DNA from: Ruegeria arenilitoris
GTDB taxonomy: Bacteria; Pseudomonadota; Alphaproteobacteria; Rhodobacterales; Rhodobacteraceae
NCBI RefSeq assembly: GCF_013032445.1
Contig: NZ_WQCA01000009.1
Coordinates: 124,001 to 188,000, forward strand
DNA: 64,000 bases
Reading direction: 5' to 3'
Numbering within the stretch: the stretch's first letter is position 1; each line of letters starts with the position of its first letter. The position numbers and the translations under genes are program-made. A model generated the notes under the pieces. That model saw only the letters and a list, made by a program, of their open reading frames with translations. It was not told where the DNA came from and made no database searches. Below, one piece after another: positions 34,816 to 41,819 of this stretch.

Positions 34816-35229
34816 TCAGGTCAGGTCACATTCCATAACAATTGCGTCGATTTTTTCAGCGTTTTCGCGCAGATAGTAGCCTTTGCGCAGGCCGCATTGC
34901 GTGTATCCGCACCGATTATAGAGCGCGATGGCGGGGTGGTTGTCTGCCGCAACGTCCAGAAAGGCGCGGGTTGCGCCCAACTTTCGGGCTTTCGCGTGCC
35001 ATTCGTGCATGGACTTCAGTGCCAGACCTTGTCGCTGGTGGCTGGGATGTGTGGCAATCGTTAACAACTCGGCCTCATCCGCGATGACCTGGAACAGGGC
35101 AAAAGACTCAGCAGTTCCAACGACATGGGTGAACCGGTTGTCCAGCAGATCGGCGAACTCACGGTCCATCCAGGGGCGCGACTGGGTAAAGGCCGCCGCG
35201 TGAGTATAGGCCAGGTCCTGCGGGGTCAT
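34816..35229 (-). CDS. rimI: GNAT N-acetyltransferase, RimI-like
   Basis: GNAT-fold acetyltransferase of 137 residues. The acetyl-CoA-binding motif (IATHPSHQRQGLA) and the C-terminal ALYNRCGYTQCG segment match RimI, which acetylates the N-terminus of ribosomal protein bS18. The assignment is supported by position: its start overlaps the stop of tsaB (ATGA), the usual bacterial tsaB-rimI arrangement. A plain GNAT of other specificity cannot be excluded. Confidence 0.85.
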   Translation of the reverse strand: MTPQDLAYTHAAAFTQSRPWMDREFADLLDNRFTHVVGTAESFALFQVIADEAELLTIATHPSHQRQGLALKSMHEWHAKARKLGATRAFLDVAADNHPAIALYNRCGYTQCGLRKGYYLRENAEKIDAIVMECDLT

Positions 35230-35810
35230 CCGTCCAGCAAAACCGGAGGCGTGTCCTTTGACGGCGCCGCATCCGCAGGCCGTACATAAAGCGGGGCCGG
35301 GGGCGTGGTGACGCTCTGCCAGTTTTGCGCCGCCAGCCGAGCGATGGCCTGCACCTGCGCGTCTGCGTCACCGTTCAGGATCAGAGGTCCGAGTGATTCT
35401 GCCTTCTCCTGCGCCATCAACTCCGGGTTCTGCCCGGGCAGCGCGATATAGACCTGTTCGCGTGGGGCGTGGATTGCGGGCAGGCCATCTCCGACCTCAG
35501 CCAATGCGTCGAAGCCCGAAACGCCCACGGCCGGAATTCCAAGCCCCAGCGCCAGTCCCCGCGCAGCCGAGACCGAGATACGGATGCCGGTGAAATTTCC
35601 CGGACCGATCCCGACACCGATGGCCGTCAGGTCTCGCCATGTGCTGCCTGCTTCGGCCAGAACCTCTTCCAACAGCGGCATCAACCGCTCGGCCTGACCG
35701 CGTGTCATGGGTTCGGTGCGAGAGACGAGGATGCTGTCACCCCGCAACAAAGCGGCCGCGCAATGCGCGGCCGATGTATCAAATGCCAGAATCAGGGGAT
35801 CAGACGGCAA
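35226..35810 (-). CDS. tsaB: tRNA threonylcarbamoyladenosine biosynthesis protein TsaB
   Basis: Partner of TsaD in making the t6A37 modification of ANN-decoding tRNAs. It has 194 residues with the ASKHA-type N-terminus ILAFDTSAAHCAAAL and the signature VGIGPGNFTGIRISVSAARGLA. The C-terminal part is short and variable, as usual for TsaB. It lacks the metal-binding histidines of TsaD. The gene overlaps the nfu-type gene upstream by 11 bp and rimI downstream by 4 bp, forming a tight operon. Confidence 0.94.
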   Translation of the reverse strand: MPSDPLILAFDTSAAHCAAALLRGDSILVSRTEPMTRGQAERLMPLLEEVLAEAGSTWRDLTAIGVGIGPGNFTGIRISVSAARGLALGLGIPAVGVSGFDALAEVGDGLPAIHAPREQVYIALPGQNPELMAQEKAESLGPLILNGDADAQVQAIARLAAQNWQSVTTPPAPLYVRPADAAPSKDTPPVLLDG

Positions 35811-36363
35811 CGGGGCGCACCTCGGTCACCTCTGGGATGTAGTGGCGCAGCAGGTTTTCGATCCCCATTTTCAGCGTCAGGGTCGAGGACGGGCAACCCG
35901 CGCAGGCGCCCTGCATGTGCAGGTAAACAACACCGCGTTCAAACCCGTGGAAGGTGATGTCACCCCCATCCTGAGCCACCGCCGGACGCACGCGGCTGTC
36001 CAGCAGGTCTTTGATCTGGTTGACGATTTCCGCGTCTTCACCGGTATGTTCCGCGTGACCCGAAGCGGGCTGTGCATCCGAGCCCAGCACCGGCTGACCA
36101 GATTGGAAATGCTCCATCACCGCACCCAGAATGGCGGGCTTGATGTGATCCCACTGAACGTCGTCCGATTTGGTCACGGTCACGAAGTCATTGCCCAGGA
36201 ACACGCCGGTCACTCCGCTAACTGCAAAGATGCGTTTGGCCAGGGGCGATCTTTCCCCGGCTTCCGCCGAAGGGAAGTCTGCGGTTCCGGCCTCCAGAAC
36301 GATCTGGCCGGGCAAGAATTTCAGCGTTGCGGGGTTCGGCGTGGATTCGGTCTGGATGAACAT
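35800..36363 (-). CDS. NifU-family Fe-S scaffold protein (NfuA-like)
   Basis: Iron-sulfur cluster carrier of 187 residues with an N-terminal Nfu_N domain (FIQTESTPNPATLKFLPG) and a C-terminal NifU-like domain carrying the cluster-binding C154-x-x-C157 (GACAGCPSS). The region RPAVAQDGGDITFHGF is typical. It probably passes [4Fe-4S] clusters to targets such as aconitase or lipoyl synthase. It is the first gene of the nfu-tsaB-rimI unit. Confidence 0.94.
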   Translation of the reverse strand: MFIQTESTPNPATLKFLPGQIVLEAGTADFPSAEAGERSPLAKRIFAVSGVTGVFLGNDFVTVTKSDDVQWDHIKPAILGAVMEHFQSGQPVLGSDAQPASGHAEHTGEDAEIVNQIKDLLDSRVRPAVAQDGGDITFHGFERGVVYLHMQGACAGCPSSTLTLKMGIENLLRHYIPEVTEVRPVAV

Positions 36364-36432
36364 GTCGCGGCTCCGTTTCAGTTGTGACTGATATGCGGGT
36401 CCGGGCCGGGGAAGTCAAGATTTGGAACCGTT

Positions 36433-37026
36433 CTAAATTTCACCCGCCAGTTGCATGGCTTCATCCAGTCGGTCATCGCCCCAGAACAGTTCATCCCCCA
36501 CCAGAAAGCTGGGAGCTCCGAATATGCCCTTAGCCTGGGCCGTTTTCGTCTGTTCGATCAGGGCGGCCTTGATATCCGGGTCCTGACAGCGGGCCAGCGT
36601 TTCGGCAGGCAGGCTGGCCTGCGAAAGGCAATCAACCAGCACATCATCGTCCGAGATATTCAGCCCATCGACAAACTCCGCAGCATAAACGGCGCGGACA
36701 AACGCGGCCCTTTGCGGTTGGGCGTCAATCGACAACACAAGCCGCGCAGCCTTCAAGCCATTCTGTGGAAACGGATCTGGCCGGGCGAATGGCAGTCCGC
36801 GCCGGGCCGACAGCCGCTCCATATCGCGCCACATATAGCGCCCCTTGGCGGGGTAGATGTTGAACGGCGAATTGTCCCATCCCTGCGCGGCGAAAATCGG
36901 ACCCAGCAGAAAGGGGTGCCATTCAACGGCGACGCCGTGCTGGGCTGCCAAATCCTCGATCCGCACCGCGCTGAGATAAGAATAGGTCGAGGCGAATTCG
37001 AACCAGAACTGGATGCTGCGCGACAT
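36433..37026 (-). CDS. 2-hydroxychromene-2-carboxylate isomerase family protein
   Basis: DsbA/kappa-GST-fold protein of 197 residues. N-terminal FWFEFASTYSYLSAVRIEDL has Ser in place of the redox CxxC, as in glutathione-dependent 2-hydroxychromene-2-carboxylate isomerases. The helical insert contains FNIYPAKGRYMWRDMERLS, and the C-terminal GIFGAPSFLVGDELFWGDDRL is the cis-Pro region. True substrate unknown, since naphthalene degradation genes are absent. It lies 9 bp after the universal stress protein gene. Confidence 0.9.
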   Translation of the reverse strand: MSRSIQFWFEFASTYSYLSAVRIEDLAAQHGVAVEWHPFLLGPIFAAQGWDNSPFNIYPAKGRYMWRDMERLSARRGLPFARPDPFPQNGLKAARLVLSIDAQPQRAAFVRAVYAAEFVDGLNISDDDVLVDCLSQASLPAETLARCQDPDIKAALIEQTKTAQAKGIFGAPSFLVGDELFWGDDRLDEAMQLAGEI

Positions 37027-37035
37027 GGGTGGGCC

Positions 37036-37491
37036 TCAGGTGATCTCTTCCAGCTTTTCTTTGCTCAGGTCGCCGGGAACGATGGTGATCGGGATCGGCA
37101 GGCTGCCCGAATTCTTGGTCAACTGCGTCACCAGCGGGCCGGGGCCTTTCTTTTCGACACCCGCACCGAGTACCAGCACCCCGATTTCAGGATCGGACTG
37201 AACGTGTTCGATGATTTGAGGAACCGGGTCTCCTTCGCGGATCGCCAGTTCCGGGTCAACGCCTTGCTTGTCCCGCATCCATTTTGCGAACACTTCATAG
37301 TGAGCGTGGATACGTTCGCGCGACTCTTCGCGCATCGTTTCGGCCACCCCGATCCAGTGATTAAACTCATCCGGGGGGATAACCGACAGGATGGTCACGC
37401 CGCCGCCCGTATGGGCTGCACGCATGGCGGCAAAGCGCATCGCGTTCAGGCATTCGCGGCTGTCATCCAGAACGACCAGAAATTTGCGCAT
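37036..37491 (-). CDS. Universal stress protein (UspA family)
   Basis: A 151-residue single-domain Usp: N-terminal RKFLVVLDDSRECLNAMRFA with the adenine-nucleotide Asp, and the C-terminal stretch VLVLGAGVEKKGPGPLVTQL-PIPITIVPG. The usual ATP-binding G-x2-G-x9-GS is only partly conserved (GAGVEKKGPGPL), so nucleotide binding is uncertain. It probably forms an operon with the isomerase gene downstream. Confidence 0.88.
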   Translation of the reverse strand: MRKFLVVLDDSRECLNAMRFAAMRAAHTGGGVTILSVIPPDEFNHWIGVAETMREESRERIHAHYEVFAKWMRDKQGVDPELAIREGDPVPQIIEHVQSDPEIGVLVLGAGVEKKGPGPLVTQLTKNSGSLPIPITIVPGDLSKEKLEEIT

Positions 37492-37552
37492 AAAGTGTCC
37501 TCAGTTGTTTCAGGCGATCATGCCCGACCTATTGCGTGCTGGCAACCAGAGC

Positions 37553-38416
37553 CTAGCGCGTGCTTGCCGCCCAGTCCCAATACATCTCGCGCGCCCGGCG
37601 GACGATGGGGCCGACTTGATATTGGGTGTCTTGGATCGCGGTGACCGGGGTGATCTTGCTCATGTTGCCGGTCATGAAGACCTCATCCGCCTTGTGGAAA
37701 TCCTCAAAGCTGAGGATGGCTTCGTGAACGGTCACGCCGTCCGCGCGCAGGTTCTTGATATGGCGGGCGCGGGTGATTCCGGCCAGAAAAGTGCCGTTGG
37801 GAGTGGGGGTGAAGACCTCGCCATCCCGGACCATGAAGATATTGGCGGTTGCGGTCTCGGCTACATGGCCCAGAGCGTCGGCAACCAGCGCATTGGAAAA
37901 ACCGTTGGAGCGCGCCTCTTGCAGCATCCGCGCGTTATTGGGGTAAAGGCACCCGGCCTTGGCGTTCACGACCGAGGATTCCAGAACTGGGCGGCGGAAC
38001 CGCGTATATCCCAGCGTGGCCGAGGCGGTTTCGGGGGCCATCGGAATCTCTTCCAGACAGATCGCAAAGCCGGTGCTGTTTTCCTGCGGGATGATGGCGG
38101 TCGCGTCGCCATCGATGCCCCAATACATTGGGCGGATGTAAACGGCAGATTCCGGGCCGAAGGCTTCCAGCCCTTCGCGGACGATCTCGACCATCTGTTC
38201 GGTCGTCACCGAGGGCGTCAACATCAGCGCCTCGGCGGATCGGTTCACGCGGGCGCAGTGCGCCTCAAGATCCGGGGCAACGCCGTCAAAGTAACGCGCG
38301 CCGTCAAAAACCGACGATCCCAGCCAAGCGCCGTGGTCAGCCGCCCGCATGATCGGGGCATTCCCGTCATGCCACTGACCTTCGAAATAGGTGCGGATAT
38401 TCTTGCCGACTGCCAT
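37553..38416 (-). CDS. ilvE: Branched-chain amino-acid aminotransferase
   Basis: Class IV PLP aminotransferase of 287 residues. The PLP lysine lies in SSVVNAKAGCLYPNN, and the later segments GFSNALVADALGHVAETATANIFM and VFMTGNMSKITPV are typical of IlvE. It catalyses the last step of Val, Leu and Ile synthesis, or their breakdown. D-amino-acid transaminase and aminodeoxychorismate lyase share the fold; length and the ETATANIF motif favour IlvE. It appears as a single-gene unit. Confidence 0.87.
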   Translation of the reverse strand: MAVGKNIRTYFEGQWHDGNAPIMRAADHGAWLGSSVFDGARYFDGVAPDLEAHCARVNRSAEALMLTPSVTTEQMVEIVREGLEAFGPESAVYIRPMYWGIDGDATAIIPQENSTGFAICLEEIPMAPETASATLGYTRFRRPVLESSVVNAKAGCLYPNNARMLQEARSNGFSNALVADALGHVAETATANIFMVRDGEVFTPTPNGTFLAGITRARHIKNLRADGVTVHEAILSFEDFHKADEVFMTGNMSKITPVTAIQDTQYQVGPIVRRAREMYWDWAASTR

Positions 38417-38475
38417 GACGCCCTCCCAAGCTTTTGCGCAAACCTAGGAAGACGTTAAGGCAAGGTCCAGAGCAA

Positions 38476-39504
38476 TCAGCCCTGTTTTGCCCCTACCATA
38501 CCCACGATTTCGTAGGTGTGCTGCAGGATCGGGGCAGCAATTGCCCGTGCCTTTTCCGCACCTTTGGCCAGAATCTGGTCGATTTCAGCCTCTTCACCCA
38601 TCAAGCGGGCCATTTCAGACGAGATCGGCGCCAGTTTCGCAACCGCAAGTTCCGCCAGCATCGGTTTGAATTCACCGAACTGCTTGCCACCCATTTCTGC
38701 CAGAACCTGCTCGGGCGTCAGCTCGCTGAGCGCGGCATAGATGTTCACCAGGTTGCGCGCCTCGGGGCGCTCTGACAGGCCATCGATTTCCGAAGGCAGG
38801 GCATCCGGGTCTGTTTTGGCCTTGCGGATTTTCTTGGCGATCGTATCGGCGTCGTCGGTCATGTTAATGCGGCTCATATCTGACGGGTCGGATTTGGACA
38901 TCTTTTTAGACCCGTCCCGCAGGCTCATGACGCGGGTCGCGGCCCCTTCGATCACCGGTTCGGTGATTGGGAAGAAATCGACGCCATAGTCATGGTTGAA
39001 CTTGATCGCGATGTCGCGGGTCAGTTCCAGATGCTGTTTCTGATCTTCACCCACGGGAACATGTGTTGCGTGATAAGTCAGAATGTCCGCCGCCATCAGT
39101 GAGGGGTAGGCAAACAGACCCAGCGATGCGTTCTGCTGGTTTTTTCCCGCCTTGTCCTTCCACTGGGTCATCCGCTGCATCCAGCCCATACGGGCGACGC
39201 AGTTGAAGATCCACGCCAGTTGCGAATGCTCAGGCACCTGGCTTTGGTTGAACAGGATCGACATTTCCGGATCGAGCCCGGCAGCGATGAAGCCCGCGCA
39301 GAGTTCACGGGTCGAGTGCGCCAATTCCTTGGGGTCCTGCCAGACGGTGATCGCGTGCAGATCAACCATGCAATAGATGGTCTCCATCTCGGGCTGCTGC
39401 ATATCCACAAACCGCTTGAGCGCACCCAGATAGTTGCCAAGGTGCAGGTTTCCCGAAGGCTGGATGCCGGAAAACACGCGCGGCGTGAACTTGGTTTCGG
39501 TCAT
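38476..39504 (-). CDS. trpS: Tryptophanyl-tRNA synthetase
   Basis: Class I aminoacyl-tRNA synthetase of 342 residues charging tRNA-Trp. The HIGH-type motif is [18 protein letters not shown] near the N-terminus, and KMSKS is in [14 protein letters not shown]. The leader contains a 16-codon frame (39551-39501, [16 protein letters not shown]) whose TGA overlaps the trpS ATG, and a small 5-bp hairpin with a T5 tract at 39525-39546; whether they regulate trpS is unknown. The gene is divergent from the rhomboid-like gene. Confidence 0.98.
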   Translation of the reverse strand: MTETKFTPRVFSGIQPSGNLHLGNYLGALKRFVDMQQPEMETIYCMVDLHAITVWQDPKELAHSTRELCAGFIAAGLDPEMSILFNQSQVPEHSQLAWIFNCVARMGWMQRMTQWKDKAGKNQQNASLGLFAYPSLMAADILTYHATHVPVGEDQKQHLELTRDIAIKFNHDYGVDFFPITEPVIEGAATRVMSLRDGSKKMSKSDPSDMSRINMTDDADTIAKKIRKAKTDPDALPSEIDGLSERPEARNLVNIYAALSELTPEQVLAEMGGKQFGEFKPMLAELAVAKLAPISSEMARLMGEEAEIDQILAKGAEKARAIAAPILQHTYEIVGMVGAKQG

Positions 39505-39590
39505 CGAAGGGAACTCCCGTCTGGAAAAATAAGCCCCCGTCGCTTACCCATGAGGCCAAGGGACGTCAACAGCCGCGAAAGGCCAGCCCA

Positions 39591-40277
39591 ATGAGCAGTG
39601 AGAATTATACACCCGCAGTGAACCCCCTGCCGCCGGTTGTGGTGGCTTTGGTGCTGTTCATCATGGGGGTCGAACTGGCCTTCACGCTTGGCGCACGCGG
39701 TCTGGTTGGCGGGCCGTCGGCGGTGGGTTGGCGGTTGGATGCGCTGCAAAGCTATTCTTTCTCGCCCGACATCTTCGACTGGATTATCGAGAACGGGCGC
39801 TGGCCGTTTGAACATGTGATCCGGTTCGTGACCTACCCGTTCGTATCGGGCAGCTTCACACAAGCCGTTTTTGTCTGCGTTTTCCTGCTGGCCATGGGTA
39901 AGATGGTGGCCGAGGTCTTTGGCGGGTTCCAGATGCTGATGGTCTTTGTGCTGTCCGGTGTGGGTGGCGCGCTGGCCTATGCCCTGCTGTTGGATCCCAG
40001 CTATCCGCTGGTCGGAGGGTTTCCCCCGGTCTATGGCCTGATCGGCGCCTTTACATGGCTGCTGTGGCGCAAACTGTCTTTGGTTGGCGAAAACCAGCAC
40101 CGCGCCTTTGGCCTGATCGCAGCCCTGATGGGGATCCAACTGGTCTTTGGTCTGCTGTTCGGTGGCACCTCGGATTGGGTGGCCGATCTGGGTGGGTTTG
40201 CCACCGGATTTGGCCTGTCCTTCTTTCTGGCGCCGGGTGGCTGGGCGCGGATCGTGCGTCGCATTCGCCGCGATTGA
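39591..40277 (+). CDS. Rhomboid-fold membrane protein lacking catalytic residues
   Basis: A 228-residue protein with about six membrane helices and the general rhomboid layout, usually annotated as an intramembrane serine protease. In helix 4 the expected GxSG is replaced by GGFPPVYGLIGAF (Pro at the nucleophile position), and in helix 6 the catalytic AHLGG is ADLGGFATGF (Asp for His). With both members of the dyad gone it should be proteolytically dead, like eukaryotic iRhoms. Its TGA stop is directly followed by the reverse-complement stop of murJ (TGATCA, 40275-40280). Confidence 0.88.
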   Translation: MSSENYTPAVNPLPPVVVALVLFIMGVELAFTLGARGLVGGPSAVGWRLDALQSYSFSPDIFDWIIENGRWPFEHVIRFVTYPFVSGSFTQAVFVCVFLLAMGKMVAEVFGGFQMLMVFVLSGVGGALAYALLLDPSYPLVGGFPPVYGLIGAFTWLLWRKLSLVGENQHRAFGLIAALMGIQLVFGLLFGGTSDWVADLGGFATGFGLSFFLAPGGWARIVRRIRRD

Positions 40278-41819
40278 TCACGATCGGCGCAGGGCCTTTT
40301 TGAACTCGGATACTTCAAAAGCACCGAACAGATGGCCGAGGAAGAAATAGGAAGCGGCGGCAACTTTGATCAGAATGATCAGCGCCAAGTATCGCCAGCC
40401 GGGTAGGTCGAAGGTCCAGCCAAACAGGTGAATGGCGGCAAACAGCACAGCGCCCATCCCCAACGAGGCCGCAACGACGCGCCACGCCCGCCGCTTGAAG
40501 CGGGCGTCGAACCGGGCCTCTTCGCCCATGCGGCGTGCACCTAGGGTCAACAACCCAACCATCGCCCAACCGGCGGCCGAGGCCGCTATGGCCGGGGCAA
40601 TCCAGCCCACCAGCGGATAAAGGCCAAAGGCAAGCACGGCATTCACGATCATGGCGACAATTGCATAGTGGAACGGGGATCGCGTATCCTCGCGCGCAAA
40701 ATAGAGCGGTTGCAACAGTTTTTGCAGCATAAAGGCGGGCAGGCCGATACCATAGATGGCCACTGCCAGCGCCGTGGCCGCAGTGTCTTCGGCGCTGAAC
40801 TGGCCACGCTCGAACAGGACCGAGACAATCGGGTTGGGCAAAACCACAAAGGCTACGGTCGAGGGGATGGTCAGCAGCAGGGTGAATTCACCGGCCCGGG
40901 AAAAGGCGTTGCGGGCACCGTCTTTGTCTCCGGCCCGCAGCCGCCGCGACAGGTCGGGCAGCAACACGATACCGACGGCTATTCCTACGACGCCCAGAGG
41001 AAGTTGATACAGTCGATCCGCCGCAAACAGCCAGCTGACCGCCTTTTCGGTTTTCGAAGCCACAAGCTGCCCCACCACCAGATTGACTTGCGTGACACCC
41101 ATGGCCAAAGCCGCCGGAACGGCGATGCGCACCATATGGCGCATCTCGGGGCTGAGTTTCGGCAGGCCGGGGCGGATGCGAATACCGGCGCGTTCGGTCG
41201 CGACCCAAACCAATGTCAGTTGAGCAACCCCGGCCAGCGGAATGACGGTAATCAGCCAACGGATCACCTCACCGCCCATGGCTGCTGCGGCAATCAGGGC
41301 CGTGCAGGCAAAGATGTTCAGCAAAACAGGGGCAGCAGCGGCCGCGGCAAAGCGGCCGGTGGCGTTCAGTACGCCAGAAAACAGCGCCGCCAATGACATG
41401 AACAGGATGTAGGGGAAAACCACGTAACCGTAATCAACGGCCAGATCGAATCGTTCGTCGCCATGGAACCCCTCGGCTGTGATCCAGACCAAAGCGGGCA
41501 TGAATACCATCGCCAGCCCGACCAGCGCCAAAACCGCCACGGCCAGCAGGTTGAACGCATCCTGCGCAAAGCCTTCGGCGTTTTCTCCGCCTTCTAAGCG
41601 CTTGGAAAACATCGGCACAAAGGCCGCGTTGAACGCGCCTTCGGCAAAGAAGCGGCGGAACATGTTAGGCAAGCGGAAGGCGGCGACAAAGGCGTCCATC
41701 ACTGGCCCCGGCCCGATATAGGCGGTTAGCAGGATTTCCCGCAGGAAACCCAGGATACGGCTGGCCAGAGTCCAGAAGCCTACCGTGAACAGGCCCGAAA
41801 ACAGCCGGATCTGCTTCAT
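40278..41819 (-). CDS. murJ: Lipid II flippase MurJ
   Basis: MOP-superfamily flippase moving lipid II across the inner membrane for peptidoglycan synthesis. It has 513 residues and about 14 transmembrane helices. N-terminal SRILGFLREILLTAYIGPGPVMDAFVAAFRLPN (key residues SR..GF.RE and D..F.AF.LPN), RRFFAEGAFNAAFVPMF and the second-half FYAREDTRSP-like segment are typical. Its ATG overlaps the glnD stop (ATGA), so it is coupled to glnD. Confidence 0.96.
   Translation of the reverse strand: MKQIRLFSGLFTVGFWTLASRILGFLREILLTAYIGPGPVMDAFVAAFRLPNMFRRFFAEGAFNAAFVPMFSKRLEGGENAEGFAQDAFNLLAVAVLALVGLAMVFMPALVWITAEGFHGDERFDLAVDYGYVVFPYILFMSLAALFSGVLNATGRFAAAAAAPVLLNIFACTALIAAAAMGGEVIRWLITVIPLAGVAQLTLVWVATERAGIRIRPGLPKLSPEMRHMVRIAVPAALAMGVTQVNLVVGQLVASKTEKAVSWLFAADRLYQLPLGVVGIAVGIVLLPDLSRRLRAGDKDGARNAFSRAGEFTLLLTIPSTVAFVVLPNPIVSVLFERGQFSAEDTAATALAVAIYGIGLPAFMLQKLLQPLYFAREDTRSPFHYAIVAMIVNAVLAFGLYPLVGWIAPAIAASAAGWAMVGLLTLGARRMGEEARFDARFKRRAWRVVAASLGMGAVLFAAIHLFGWTFDLPGWRYLALIILIKVAAASYFFLGHLFGAFEVSEFKKALRRS

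Noticed and set aside
40051-40363. Small minus-strand frames opposite the rhomboid-like gene
   Set aside because: Arg/Pro-rich shadow frames of a clear membrane-protein gene.
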